Shown piece by piece: positions 8,231 to 18,693 of a DNA stretch of 64,000 nt. The stretch is from Saccharicrinis fermentans DSM 9555 = JCM 21142 (GTDB taxonomy: Bacteria > Bacteroidota > Bacteroidia > Bacteroidales > Marinilabiliaceae): NCBI RefSeq assembly GCF_000517085.1, contig NZ_KI912107.1, positions 194,425 through 258,424 on the forward strand, read 5' to 3'. The position numbers were made by a program, and so were the translations under genes. Each line of letters starts with the position of its first letter. Position 1 is the first letter of the stretch. The notes under the pieces were generated by a model, which saw only the letters and a program-made list of their open reading frames with translations, did not search any database and had not been told where the DNA came from.

Positions 8231-11200
8231 ATGAAAAGTCTGATTTGTATATTCGTTTGTATACTGTGGGTCATATTGGCCGATGGGCAGATATATAGGG
8301 GTAAGGACAGTGAACAGATTGTTAAGGGCGCTTCAAAAGTTAAAGTGAACGAATCAAACGGTATGGTTGAATATATCGAGTTCTCTTCACAATCTTTAAA
8401 GTCCGGACTAGTCTTAGATGGCCCCTTGCTTAGCAAAAAAATAGGCTTGTCCGATCACTATCAGCTGATTTTTATCAATAAGTACTTAGATCAGCAAGGG
8501 CAAGCGCACTCCAGGTTCCAGTTACATTTACATGATATTCCGGTTGAAGGAATGGGCTATTCGGTTCATTATGCGAATGGAATGGCCATAAGTGCCAATG
8601 GTGAAGTAGTGGATGTTCCAGCTGCCAACACGCAGGCTAAGCTCTCCGAAAAGAAAGCCATTGAAATAGCTATCTCGACTTTTAGCTCGCAGCTTTTTGT
8701 ATGGGATCGTGATAATTCATTGTATCCCGAAGCACAACTCTTGTATGTTCCCGAAGAAAAGGGTTTGATTCTTTGTTATAAGGTAGATGTGTATGCCTTG
8801 GAGCCGCTTCAAAGAGAATATGTATATGTGAATGCTAATAGTGGTGATATTGTAAAGCGAATTTCAAGAATACACCATATGGATGTTGATGGAACAGCTG
8901 TTGGATTTTACAATGGTAATGTGTCCATAACGACCAGTGAAGTTGAGGGAGCTTATGTCTTGGGTGAAGAGGGTAGAGGTAATGGTATACATACCTATAA
9001 TCTGAATAATGGACAGCTGTATTCTGAAGCTACCGAATTTGTTGATGCAGATAATCATTGGGATAATATTCATGATAAGGTGGCTTATGATGCGCATTTT
9101 GGAGCAGAGAAAACCTATGATTATTTTTTTAATAAGTTTGGTCGAAACTCTATTGATAACAATGGTTTAAAGTTAAAATCTTACGTGCATTTTGGTTCCC
9201 TTTACGCGAATGCATTTTGGGATGGTGACAGGATGACTTATGGTGATGGAAATTCTTCTTCTAAAAATGCTTTCACATCCTTGGATATTGTGGGGCATGA
9301 AATAGCGCATGGTTTAACTAGTTATAGTGCCAACCTGGAATATCGTGACGAGTCAGGGGCACTGAATGAGTCTTTTTCCGATATTTTTGGGATTGCCATT
9401 GATTTTTATGTATACCCATCAACGGCGAACTACCTGATGGGCGAGCAGATTTTTACCGATGGAGTTTCATTTCTGCGGAATATTTCTGATCCTAAAGCAG
9501 GTTATCATCCGGATACTTACAAAGGAACTTATTGGCATACTGGAAGTGCTGATTATGGAGGTGTTCATAAAAATTCTACGGTTCAGAGTTATTGGTTCTA
9601 CCTCTTGTGTGAGGGAGGGAGTGGGGTTAATGATAATGGTAGTAGTTATATTGTTAAGTCTATTGGCCTGGAAGCAGCAGAGGCCATCGCATACCGAAAT
9701 CTGACGGTTTATTTAAACCGATATAGTAAGTTTGAGGATGCCCGTTTTTATTCCATCCAGTCGGCCATTGACTTATATGGTGATTGTTCCAATGAAGTGA
9801 TTCAGGTGACCAATGCCTGGTATGCTGTTGGTGTTGGTTCTGCCTATGAAAATGCAGTTGTTTCTTCTTTTTATGCCGACCAAACACTTTATTGCAGTGT
9901 GCCTGCTCAAGTTCAGCTTATAAATTCGAGTACCCATGCCGAAAGCTATAAGTGGTATTTGAATGACGAATTATTTAGTACCGAACAAAATCCTATGTTA
10001 AGTATTAACGAATTGGGGGTGTTTGATGTTAAGTTGGAGGTGACAGGAACTGCTGAATGTAATAGTACAGATGTGACAACCCTTGAGGATTATATTACCG
10101 TGGTGAACCAAGCTACTCCAATGGCTGCAGTGCATGTGCCAGCTACCCTTAATAATGGAACGGGGGGGATTTATGGAGTAGGACTGAATGACCTAAACCA
10201 TAGGTCGCAAGGAGCGAGCCAAGGATATGAAGATTTTACCTGTGGATACCAGACCGTACTGATGGAAGGAAAAAGTTATTCCGTATCTGTTACAACCGGG
10301 GAAGATCAGCAAGAAGTGGTAGGTATATGGTTGGATATAAACAATGACGGAGTTTTTTCAAATGCCGAAGAGAAGATTTTTTCTTCCAAAGCTTTTGAGG
10401 ATCATAGCGGAGATGTAAAAATACCTGCCGGGGTTGTTTTTGATACGCCCATTAGGCTAAGGGTTGGGTCGGATCGTTATGATTATGCATCTAACCTAGA
10501 TGGTAGCAATGATAGCCATTATGGGCAATATGAAGATTATACTGTGGTGCTGGAAAGAAACACCGCAGCCCCGCTTTCGTTGTTTTTAACAAAGGATACC
10601 TCTGTTTTTGTAAACCAAGAAATTACTTTTTATGATAAAAGTGATAATTTGGTTAAGGAAAGAAGTTGGCATTTTGAAGGTGGAGTGCCTGAATATTCCA
10701 ACGATCCGAATCCAACAGTAACCTATAGTGATGATGGCGTTTTTGATGTGGAGCTTACGGTAAGCAATGAATATGGTACATCATATTCTGTTAACTCAAT
10801 GCGAGTAGTTAATGATTATTTGATGGGTGTGCATGATCACAGTAATTTAGCATCAGGGCATATTTATGATGAAGGAGGTTTTTATGGGGCCTATGAAAAT
10901 GGAAGAGAACAAACTTTTTTGATAGCTCCCTATTGTGCCAAAGAAATCGTGTTTACCCTTGATTGGTTGAGTACGGAATCCTGTTGTGATGTTTTAAATG
11001 TTTATGATGGCACAAATGAAAATGGTGTGTTGCTGGCATCCTTAAATGGTGATGTTTTTGATCCTGTAGTGTTGAAGGCCTCATCAGGAAGTATGTTTCT
11101 TAGGTTTATAAGTAATGAAACGGTTACTGGTAAGGGGTTTGTGGCCTCCTGGGAAACGGTAGCCTACAGTGGTGGTAACAGTGTGGATGCTAGTTTTGAA

Positions 11201-13480
11201 ATTGCAGAGGAAAGGTGGCCCGTTAATTATAACTTACAGTTTGAGGATCATTCTTCATACGGACCTAAACTGTGGAGCTGGGACTTTGGTGATGGAACAA
11301 CTTCTGCCATGCAAAATCCACAACACATATTTCATACTGCAGGTGTATATGAAGTACAATTGGCCGTGGATAACTGTATTTCTAAAGATACTTTGAAAAA
11401 ACAGGTGAAAATAGAGGCGGCTCCTGAATTATTACTTACCAATGATACCATTCGACTAGATGTGTTGAGTGGGGAAATGATCGACAGTTTCATTCCTGTT
11501 CGTAATTTGAATGAAGGATTATTGGCCTATGAAGGTAAATTATTGGATGCCTATGAAAAAGGAAATAGCCAAAATCCTGTTAGATATTATTCATTTGAAC
11601 CCAGACTGGATGGCATTAGAATTGGATTGGCTAAAAATGTGTTCTATTATAACGCACTTAAAAATTCTTTAACTGACTATGGTGCTGTCTGTTTATCGGT
11701 ATCTTCCGGAGATGTAACCAGACTTTTGACGACTTTAGATGTTTTAGTGATTGATGACTCGGCCGACTTTTTGGATGATTATAAAAACGAAATAAGAGAG
11801 TGGGTCAATAAGGGTGGTTTTTTGATCATTCAAGGAGATGGTAGAATTGACGATTTTAATGGGCTCCTGGAAGGTTGGGGGATTGAATATGTTTCTAAAA
11901 AAGCAGAGGCAGGATCCGCTCATATAATAAATCATGCAATTAATGGAAGTCTGGATGCTTATGTGATTGGTGCTCATGCAGATTGTACCTTGTCGCTTTA
12001 TTCTCCCGCTCTTTCTTTATTGACGGATGCTAATGATAATTGTTATGCAGCTATTACAGGTTCCGGTAAAGGAAAGATCTTGGCTATGGGGGATGAATCA
12101 TTTTCATCTATTACTGTACAAGGGCATCAGCAGTTTTTATTCAGTGCGCTGGAATATTGTGTTACACCTCTAAATACAGCTCTTTGTGAATTGAAACCGG
12201 GGTTTGTATTTATGTATGGCGAGAATACTGATAGTTTAAGATATAAAATTGATTCCAATGGATTGGTCGAAGGTCAGTATGTTGTGGATATACAGGTTCT
12301 TAGTAATGATGATAATGCAAGTACTGTGAATATTCCATTATTATTGAATGTGGCCGGTGTTGAGCATATAGAAAGTGATGTGAATACCTTGTCTTTTGGC
12401 GAGGTATTGCTCAATGAGCAGGCGGTGTCGGTATTTAAAATTAGAAATTCTGGATCAGGAAATTTAATGGTTAATAGCTTGATATCCAGTAATAGTGCTT
12501 TTTTAACTGATTTTTCTCCGCTTGAAATAAAACCAGGTGAGGTGGTTTCTTTTGAGGTGCGATTTACACCAACACAATTAATTGAATATTCGGGAACAAT
12601 AGAGCTTCATTCTTCAGATCCGAATGTGCCTATGTTAAGTATCTCTTTGCAAGGAGATACTTATTCGCCACCTGAGGTAAGTAATCCTGTAGCGGATAGA
12701 ATTGTATATGTGAACTATGATGAGGACATGGAGTTGAACCATATTTTTTCGGATGCTGATGGGGATGTGTTGACTTTTGAAGTCCTGTCTTCTGATCCAT
12801 CTGTTGTGGAGCCTGTTATTTATCAAGAATCGCTGTTGCAATTAAATCCATTGAAAGTAGGCAATGTGGATATCACCATAGAGGCCAGAGATGTTCATCA
12901 AGCAATGGTCAGTCATACCTTTCATATTCAGGTAAAACAAAACCAAAGTCCTACTTGTCCTGTTTCTTTAGCAGATGTGCATTTGGATATGAATGACCCC
13001 GTTGTGGACATTGATTTGAACGATCACTTTATGGATGCTGACGGTGATGTGTTGAGCTATTCAGGTTTGTTAAGTGCAGATGGTATAGTAGCGCATGATT
13101 TGGATGGAGGATTGTTAACGCTTACTCCCATAGGTCCAGGTTCGGTTCAATTGGATGTGACTGCAGCAGATGGGCATGGTGGAGAGACAATGACTACATT
13201 AAATGTTTATGTGGGAGTAAGTACCCAACTTGGTGAATCTATCTCAGACAACGCGATTCGTTTATATCCCAATCCGGTCAGTTCGGTGTTGTATGTGGAT
13301 ATGAAGTTGTCCGATCCGCTCATTCGGGTTTTTGATACGAAAGGAAATAGATTGGATCTGGCAATAAATATACACTTAAATAAAGCGCAGATATATCTTT
13401 CTCATCTGGAGAGTGGAGTATATATTGTGAAGATTATTTCTTCGGACACGGAATATGTGCATAAAATAGTGAAACATTAG
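8231..13480 (+). CDS. Secreted M4 (thermolysin-like) metalloprotease with T9SS type A sorting domain
   Basis: 1749-residue secreted protease. The signal peptide is followed by FTP/PepSY-like propeptide regions (about 30-210) and the M4 catalytic domain, with zinc motif HEIAH at 356-360 and third ligand E380 in GALNESFSD. A GGVHKNS motif probably carries the second catalytic histidine region. Accessory domains follow: a GEVED-like domain (about 640-780, LDINNDGVFS), a PKD-type domain, a CUB domain (about 875-980, DVLNVYDG), another PKD (WDFGDG near 1015), a ThuA/DUF4350-like alpha/beta segment (about 1130-1310), a choice-of-anchor D-like domain, two cadherin-like domains (DADGDVL), and a T9SS type A C-terminal sorting domain (IRLYPNP onward, about 1676-1749). 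It should be exported across the outer membrane and act on extracellular protein. The number of accessory domains is unusually high. Confidence 0.92.
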   Translation: MKSLICIFVCILWVILADGQIYRGKDSEQIVKGASKVKVNESNGMVEYIEFSSQSLKSGLVLDGPLLSKKIGLSDHYQLIFINKYLDQQGQAHSRFQLHLHDIPVEGMGYSVHYANGMAISANGEVVDVPAANTQAKLSEKKAIEIAISTFSSQLFVWDRDNSLYPEAQLLYVPEEKGLILCYKVDVYALEPLQREYVYVNANSGDIVKRISRIHHMDVDGTAVGFYNGNVSITTSEVEGAYVLGEEGRGNGIHTYNLNNGQLYSEATEFVDADNHWDNIHDKVAYDAHFGAEKTYDYFFNKFGRNSIDNNGLKLKSYVHFGSLYANAFWDGDRMTYGDGNSSSKNAFTSLDIVGHEIAHGLTSYSANLEYRDESGALNESFSDIFGIAIDFYVYPSTANYLMGEQIFTDGVSFLRNISDPKAGYHPDTYKGTYWHTGSADYGGVHKNSTVQSYWFYLLCEGGSGVNDNGSSYIVKSIGLEAAEAIAYRNLTVYLNRYSKFEDARFYSIQSAIDLYGDCSNEVIQVTNAWYAVGVGSAYENAVVSSFYADQTLYCSVPAQVQLINSSTHAESYKWYLNDELFSTEQNPMLSINELGVFDVKLEVTGTAECNSTDVTTLEDYITVVNQATPMAAVHVPATLNNGTGGIYGVGLNDLNHRSQGASQGYEDFTCGYQTVLMEGKSYSVSVTTGEDQQEVVGIWLDINNDGVFSNAEEKIFSSKAFEDHSGDVKIPAGVVFDTPIRLRVGSDRYDYASNLDGSNDSHYGQYEDYTVVLERNTAAPLSLFLTKDTSVFVNQEITFYDKSDNLVKERSWHFEGGVPEYSNDPNPTVTYSDDGVFDVELTVSNEYGTSYSVNSMRVVNDYLMGVHDHSNLASGHIYDEGGFYGAYENGREQTFLIAPYCAKEIVFTLDWLSTESCCDVLNVYDGTNENGVLLASLNGDVFDPVVLKASSGSMFLRFISNETVTGKGFVASWETVAYSGGNSVDASFEIAEERWPVNYNLQFEDHSSYGPKLWSWDFGDGTTSAMQNPQHIFHTAGVYEVQLAVDNCISKDTLKKQVKIEAAPELLLTNDTIRLDVLSGEMIDSFIPVRNLNEGLLAYEGKLLDAYEKGNSQNPVRYYSFEPRLDGIRIGLAKNVFYYNALKNSLTDYGAVCLSVSSGDVTRLLTTLDVLVIDDSADFLDDYKNEIREWVNKGGFLIIQGDGRIDDFNGLLEGWGIEYVSKKAEAGSAHIINHAINGSLDAYVIGAHADCTLSLYSPALSLLTDANDNCYAAITGSGKGKILAMGDESFSSITVQGHQQFLFSALEYCVTPLNTALCELKPGFVFMYGENTDSLRYKIDSNGLVEGQYVVDIQVLSNDDNASTVNIPLLLNVAGVEHIESDVNTLSFGEVLLNEQAVSVFKIRNSGSGNLMVNSLISSNSAFLTDFSPLEIKPGEVVSFEVRFTPTQLIEYSGTIELHSSDPNVPMLSISLQGDTYSPPEVSNPVADRIVYVNYDEDMELNHIFSDADGDVLTFEVLSSDPSVVEPVIYQESLLQLNPLKVGNVDITIEARDVHQAMVSHTFHIQVKQNQSPTCPVSLADVHLDMNDPVVDIDLNDHFMDADGDVLSYSGLLSADGIVAHDLDGGLLTLTPIGPGSVQLDVTAADGHGGETMTTLNVYVGVSTQLGESISDNAIRLYPNPVSSVLYVDMKLSDPLIRVFDTKGNRLDLAINIHLNKAQIYLSHLESGVYIVKIISSDTEYVHKIVKH

Positions 13481-13620
13481 TGAGGATTCATTTATAGTGG
13501 AAAAGGGGGTGAAGAGCTGTGTGTACGGGGTGTTTAATTTTGTTGTATATACTTTGTTAAGTATGTATGGTGAATATATTGAGGGATAATAAGTATTTTT
13601 CGGCCTCAATTTTACTATAT

Positions 13621-15990
13621 ATGCGATACATATTTATTGTTCTGAGTTTATGTATATATCCTCTGATGATGGTTGGACAATCATCTAACTCATTAAAAGG
13701 AAATCTTACAACTCCCCGAGGAAAGGAAATTCCCTTTGCAAATATCACCCTTCATAGTCAGGGCTCTGAAGAAATACTTCAAGGAACTGTTTCTGATGAA
13801 TGGGGTGCCTTTTGTTTTCAAGGACTTGTGGAAGGGTATTATTCTATACAGGCATTTTTTGTGGGTTTTGAACCCTTTAAGCTAGATAGTGTATTGGTGA
13901 TAAGTGGCGTGAATGACCTGAAGACCTTACAGATGAAGCGCAAAGCAACTAGGCTGGAAGAAGTAACCGTTGTTTCTGAAAAATCAGCGGTTGAAAATCA
14001 CCCCGGTAAAGTCGTTTATAATATAGGTACTGGTACGAATGCGGGAGAAAATGCTTTGGATGTGTTTAAGAATATCCCATCTCTGGGTCTTGATATGGAT
14101 GATAATGTTACCATGAAAGGAACAAAAGCTACTATTTTAATAGATGGAGTTGAGAGTGATTTGGCCGATATGCTGGACCAACTTCCCAGTGATGTGATTG
14201 CCAGCATTGAAGTTATCTCAAACCCTTCGGCAAAATATGACAGTAAAAATGGGGGTGGAGTCATTAATATCAAATTGAAGGAGGATAGAATTTCGGGCTA
14301 TAACCATAAGTATAATGTAGGATATGGATGGCCAGAACGGTATACCTTAACAGGAGGTTCAGGTATTAATTCGGGAAAATGGAATGTGGGAATAAGTGCT
14401 AGTTTGAAAGGAGAACCTAAGGAAGATGACAGAATTACAGATAGAACTATTTTCACAGATCAAGGAAATAAGTATTTGCATCAAGAGCAGCATAAACTGC
14501 GCGATCAGAAGACATTTTTTATGCGCGGGAATGCTAAATATCGTTTTTCAAAGAAGTCCAATGCCAGTTTCCAAGTTTTATATCAACATAAAAATGCACC
14601 TCAAACAGTTAGATATACTTCTTCGTCGTTTAATAATGACTCCGTTTTATATAACTACACCGATAACCTGAGAGAGGAAGAGAATAGAAGTGATTTGCTT
14701 GAGTTTAAAGTGGGGTGGAATAAGGTGTTTAATCAGCTGGATGATCATAGGTTAATGGTACAGACTAAGTATTCAACAAGTAACCCATTGTTGGACTATG
14801 TTCGTACTACTCAGCCGTTGAATCCGGACTCCCACGTTGCATTGCCTAACTATAGCCAAGAAGTTAGAGCGGGTGATGATGTGAATCGTTCGGGTATCAT
14901 CAAGGTAGATTATGAACGCCCCCTGAATGAACAATGGAAATTAGAGTTGGGTGCTCAGTTAAATTTGAGGCACTTTGAACAAGATAAACGCTCGGATAAG
15001 ACCAATTATAATGCACCGAATGATATAAAAAATGAAAATTATAGTGAGGTGAATTTTAAATTTGACGAGATAAAACCAGGGGTGTATGCTGTGTTGAATG
15101 GCGCCAAAGGAAAATATAATTTTTCTCTGGGTTTGAGACTAGAGAGTAATTATCTGAATCAGTATTTATATGATTTAGACAGTACGATTACCAATACCAT
15201 CATTACTTATTCACCATCTTTTTTAATAGAGAAAAAGATAGATAAAAATTACACAATGGGGCTTTCTTACACACGGAGGGAGAAGGTTCCTAATTATAAA
15301 CAACTCAATCCAATATCTTTATCGTTTGGTGGATATTATCGTAATTCAGGAAATCCAAACTTGCAATCGCAACAAACCCAAAGCCTGGACTTTCACCATC
15401 ATTTGACATATAAAAAAACAACCATATCCGGATCTGTCTTTGTGCGTCATATAAGTCATTTAATTGGTACATATTATACTTTTACGGAGGAAGAAGGGCA
15501 TATCATCACCAACTCTACAGTAGAAAACCTGGGAAGTATGATGAATCTAGGTGTTGAAATTGCTTCATCCTTACCTTGGGGAAAATTTGTTTTTAGGCCA
15601 TCTGTGATATCTTATTATAAAATATTGGACGGAGAAAAATTGTCTCATTCTTTGGATAAGGAGGAGATGTATTTGATGGCCAAGTTGTCCTCTAGCTACC
15701 ATGTAAATAAGAAACTGAGTTTTCAGTTGAGTGGAAATTATGATGGAGCTGACATATCTGCGCAGGGAAGGCGACTTGCGTATTATTTCATTAACTGGTC
15801 GACCAAGTACAAAGTCATGAATAATAAAGGCGCAATTCAGTTGAAGGTAAATGATGTATTTGATTCTTACGATTATAAAAAGGTGATCAATCAACGTCAG
15901 GATCAAATCAATCATCAGTATTATAATCCACTTGCACAATATGTGTATTTGGCATTCTCTTACAGATTTTCAACCATGAAAAAAAAGTAA
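13621..15990 (+). CDS. Outer-membrane beta-barrel receptor with CarboxypepD_reg-like N-terminus
   Basis: 789 residues from the ATG at 13621, which gives a proper signal peptide (MRYIFIVLSLCIYPLMMVGQ). The longer frame from 13567 would bury it. Domains in order: a CarboxypepD-regulatory/Cna-B-like domain (about 25-115), a plug-like region with ILIDGV and the IEVISNPSAKYDSKNGGGVINI motif (about 180-230), then a long beta-barrel with aromatic strand ends to the C-terminus (SYRF...). This is the TonB-receptor-like 'outer membrane beta-barrel family' common in Bacteroidota, often active in peptide or cofactor handling. It starts 140 bp after the M4 protease gene on the same strand; a link to protease products is plausible but unproven. 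Confidence 0.85.
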   Translation: MRYIFIVLSLCIYPLMMVGQSSNSLKGNLTTPRGKEIPFANITLHSQGSEEILQGTVSDEWGAFCFQGLVEGYYSIQAFFVGFEPFKLDSVLVISGVNDLKTLQMKRKATRLEEVTVVSEKSAVENHPGKVVYNIGTGTNAGENALDVFKNIPSLGLDMDDNVTMKGTKATILIDGVESDLADMLDQLPSDVIASIEVISNPSAKYDSKNGGGVINIKLKEDRISGYNHKYNVGYGWPERYTLTGGSGINSGKWNVGISASLKGEPKEDDRITDRTIFTDQGNKYLHQEQHKLRDQKTFFMRGNAKYRFSKKSNASFQVLYQHKNAPQTVRYTSSSFNNDSVLYNYTDNLREEENRSDLLEFKVGWNKVFNQLDDHRLMVQTKYSTSNPLLDYVRTTQPLNPDSHVALPNYSQEVRAGDDVNRSGIIKVDYERPLNEQWKLELGAQLNLRHFEQDKRSDKTNYNAPNDIKNENYSEVNFKFDEIKPGVYAVLNGAKGKYNFSLGLRLESNYLNQYLYDLDSTITNTIITYSPSFLIEKKIDKNYTMGLSYTRREKVPNYKQLNPISLSFGGYYRNSGNPNLQSQQTQSLDFHHHLTYKKTTISGSVFVRHISHLIGTYYTFTEEEGHIITNSTVENLGSMMNLGVEIASSLPWGKFVFRPSVISYYKILDGEKLSHSLDKEEMYLMAKLSSSYHVNKKLSFQLSGNYDGADISAQGRRLAYYFINWSTKYKVMNNKGAIQLKVNDVFDSYDYKKVINQRQDQINHQYYNPLAQYVYLAFSYRFSTMKKK

Positions 15991-16075
15991 TGGAGCAGAG
16001 GACTAGCTGGGGTATGGGCATTAATGAGGTAAATGCCCATAGAAATGCTTTAGAATAAGATCCACACGTTTTTTA

Positions 16076-16801
16076 TCAAAACTCTTTTATGAGCAAAAAT
16101 ACGCAGGATATTAAAGTGAGAGTCATTGTGATGGTTTTGAATGATTTGGCAGGCATATACCCATTTATTCTTTTTCCAATAAAAGAGCCTAAATACAGGA
16201 TGGGAGAAAATAGCATGACTTGTTTCAAGGAGTCGAATGTGAGCATGTTAAAGTGTATGTAACCCACTACTGCAGCCAGCGCAGTGACCAGGTTAAACCA
16301 TGAAAATATCTCTCTGAACTGTTGGTTGTTTACACCGGCCCTGTTTAAAAAAACAGCCAATGGCGGGCCGCTTACTGAAATGCTGCCAGAGAGGAAACCC
16401 ACAATGGCGCCTGCCAACTTATAGGAATAACCCGGTAAGGCCTTTTTGGTTTGTTCAATTTTTAATAGCGACAATATGGTTAATAGAATAAATACGATGC
16501 TGATGCCCATAATGATATAATGTCCGGATATCTTTTTCAGTATAAATACCCCAAAAATGGTAAAAAGACCACCGTAAATGATGAGGGGTTTAAATTTGTG
16601 ATCCACTAGCTTGCCTTCTTTTTTCTGTAAAAGAATGATGATTGAACTTACCAAATTGCAAATCAATAGTACTGGGATGATTTCAATGGGAGTATACCAA
16701 AATAGTAGGGGAGGTAAAGCAACCAAGGCAAAACCAAAACCGGTAATGCCTTTGATGAGACTGGCTACAGAAATAATCAGAATAATCCAAAAAAGTTCCA
16801 T
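16076..16801 (-). CDS. TauE/SafE family sulfite/sulfonate exporter
   Basis: 241 residues from the ATG at 16801, 2 bp after the stop of the preceding exporter gene. About eight membrane helices; the N-terminal signature with KGITGFGFALVALPPL is characteristic of TauE/SafE permeases. The family exports small anions such as sulfite, sulfoacetate or organosulfonates. It is tightly coupled to a YeiH-type transporter and a LysR regulator, so a sulfur-anion detoxification role is likely. Confidence 0.85.
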   Translation of the reverse strand: MELFWIILIISVASLIKGITGFGFALVALPPLLFWYTPIEIIPVLLICNLVSSIIILLQKKEGKLVDHKFKPLIIYGGLFTIFGVFILKKISGHYIIMGISIVFILLTILSLLKIEQTKKALPGYSYKLAGAIVGFLSGSISVSGPPLAVFLNRAGVNNQQFREIFSWFNLVTALAAVVGYIHFNMLTFDSLKQVMLFSPILYLGSFIGKRINGYMPAKSFKTITMTLTLISCVFLLIKEF

Positions 16802-16803
16802 AA

Positions 16804-17730
16804 TTATTGATTGATTAAAATAAGTAATGAACCCGATGCGATAGATATCCATAATAAAATGCCCAGAAGAAAACTTTTCCAGCCTGCTTCTTTTGTTTCC
16901 TTTATGGAGATATCGGTTCCTATAAAAAAGAGCGCCAAAATCATGCCTTTTTTACCTATCCAGCTTAAATGTTCATAAGTGTTTTGTCCGGAAGGTACGA
17001 GGTATGTGATGAGAATGGCTGCCACAAAGATAAAGATAAAATAGGGTAGTTGGGCTTTGCTGTTACCTTGTTTTTTTTGCGAAAATGAAATAATAATTGA
17101 AACAGGAATAATCCATAAAGCCCTTACTAATTTTACTGTTGTAGCTATTTTAAGTGCTTTTTCACCATAAATGGCCCCAGCACCCACAACAGAGCTGGTG
17201 TCGTGAATGGCAATGGCAGCCCAGTGACCAAAGGTAGATTGAGATAGATGGAAGTAATGGCCTATCTTTGGAAAGATAAATAGAGCCAGCGCATTTAAAG
17301 TGAAGATGACTGCCAGTGAAAACGAGATTTGGTATTTTTTTGGATTCAATACATTTGAAACGGCTGCAATGGCGCTCCCACCACATATGGCTGTGCCTGA
17401 GGCAATCAGTAAGCTAACGTTGGAGTCGAGTTTTAATATTTTTCCCAATACGATGCCCAAACTCATTACACATATAACAGAAACAGCTGTTTCAACGAAG
17501 GCGGTTTGTGATGTTTCTATCACTTCCTTTAGATTCATCCCAAAGCCCATTAAAACAATGGATGCCTGAAGAATAAATGAGGTTTTTAATGGGGTGTTTT
17601 TTAGTTTTAAACCTGCCATAGAAAGCACAATTCCTATAACAAGAGCAATTGCCGGTGATAATATTGGCGTAAAGCACAATGCGGCTATTGTGCCATAAAT
17701 TAGTTGAATTTTTCTTTGACTGAGATTCAT
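16804..17730 (-). CDS. YeiH-type putative sulfate/sulfite exporter (UPF0324)
   Basis: 308 residues from the ATG at 17730. A polytopic membrane protein with the UPF0324/YeiH signatures: ASIVLMGFGMNL, SGTAICGGSAIAAV and the central AIAIHDTSSVVGAGA motif. The family is predicted to export sulfite or sulfate-like anions; E. coli yeiH sits next to the LysR gene yeiE, and the same arrangement is seen here. A strong predicted promoter lies 20-50 bp upstream, within the end of the lysR region. The downstream TauE-type gene begins 2 bp after its stop. Confidence 0.85.
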   Translation of the reverse strand: MNLSQRKIQLIYGTIAALCFTPILSPAIALVIGIVLSMAGLKLKNTPLKTSFILQASIVLMGFGMNLKEVIETSQTAFVETAVSVICVMSLGIVLGKILKLDSNVSLLIASGTAICGGSAIAAVSNVLNPKKYQISFSLAVIFTLNALALFIFPKIGHYFHLSQSTFGHWAAIAIHDTSSVVGAGAIYGEKALKIATTVKLVRALWIIPVSIIISFSQKKQGNSKAQLPYFIFIFVAAILITYLVPSGQNTYEHLSWIGKKGMILALFFIGTDISIKETKEAGWKSFLLGILLWISIASGSLLILINQ

Positions 17731-17750
17731 TTGTATTCGATTTATAGTAA

Positions 17751-17781
17751 CAAATGTACTCGTATGAGATAGCCAAAGCAA
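17751..17781 (-). promoter_or_regulatory. Predicted promoter for the yeiH-tauE pair
   Basis: Minus-strand TTG (17779-17781), 20 bp spacer, TACATTTG (17751-17758), matching TAnnTTTG. It lies between the lysR stop and the yeiH start, so the exporters can be transcribed separately from the regulator. Confidence 0.55.
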
Positions 17782-17805
17782 ATACAAAATAATTATATCA
17801 CATAA

Positions 17806-18693
17806 CTAAAAGTTATAGTTGTTTAAAAAGTTTATAAATGTTTTGGTGGTGCTGCCAATATTTCCTTGGCGTAATACGATTCGTAATTTTCTGGGTAATT
17901 GAAAGTTTTTGACTTTAATTTTAACAATGCTTTTGAGTTGTAGCTCTTTGTTGATGGATTTTTCGGAGATAATAGCTATGCCATCAAAATTAATCAGAAA
18001 GTTTTTAATGGTCTCAGTACTGCCTAGGTGGGTAACTATTTTTAAGTCGTCTATTTGTATGTTGTTGCTTTTTAATACTTGTTGAATTACTTCTAGAGTG
18101 CCAGAGCCTTTTTCGCGAAGTACCAAAGGTATTTCGCCAAGGTCGTTTAGGGTTATTTGTTTTCGTTTACTGTATACGCTGTTACCTCCGGTTACCACAA
18201 CCAACTCATCATCTAAAAAATCTAAGTATTTTAATTCTGTCATGCATGAGTTGTTTTCTACTAAAGCAATGTCTACTTCATCAGCCAGTAGTTTTTTCTG
18301 CATATCAACAGAGTTGCCACTGTATAAGTGAAGGTCTATGTTGGGATAACGTTTATAAAAGGCTGCAATAACTTCTGGAATTACATATTGTGAAATGGTA
18401 GAGCTGGCTCCTATATGTAGTGTTCCTTTAAAGGTGTTGTTTAGGCGTCCCAGTTCAAACTCCAGCTCTTCGTATTGCTGTTTTATTTTCTTTAGGAACT
18501 CGTAATTTACTTTTCCGGCCTTGGTTAGGTAAATTCTGTTTCCTTTTCGCTCAAATAGGGTGCTATTGAGCTTGCTTTCCAATTCTTTAATGTGTTTGGT
18601 AACTGCCGGCTGACTGATGAAGAGTTCTTCGGCAGCTTTTGAAAAGCTAAGATTCTCGGCAACAGCTAAAAATACTTTGTCTCTATGATCCAT
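17806..18693 (-). CDS. LysR-family transcriptional regulator (YeiE-like context)
   Basis: 295 residues, the normal length for LysR proteins. The N-terminal winged helix-turn-helix is clear (FSKAAEELFISQPAVTKHIKELE, with HTH about 18-40). The effector-binding domain includes the typical LHIGASSTISQYVIP strand. It lies directly upstream of and co-directional with the YeiH and TauE exporters, 75 bp before yeiH. It is the probable regulator of those genes, by analogy with YeiE/YeiH. The inducing ligand, probably sulfite or a related anion, is inferred only from context. Confidence 0.87.
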   Translation of the reverse strand: MDHRDKVFLAVAENLSFSKAAEELFISQPAVTKHIKELESKLNSTLFERKGNRIYLTKAGKVNYEFLKKIKQQYEELEFELGRLNNTFKGTLHIGASSTISQYVIPEVIAAFYKRYPNIDLHLYSGNSVDMQKKLLADEVDIALVENNSCMTELKYLDFLDDELVVVTGGNSVYSKRKQITLNDLGEIPLVLREKGSGTLEVIQQVLKSNNIQIDDLKIVTHLGSTETIKNFLINFDGIAIISEKSINKELQLKSIVKIKVKNFQLPRKLRIVLRQGNIGSTTKTFINFLNNYNF

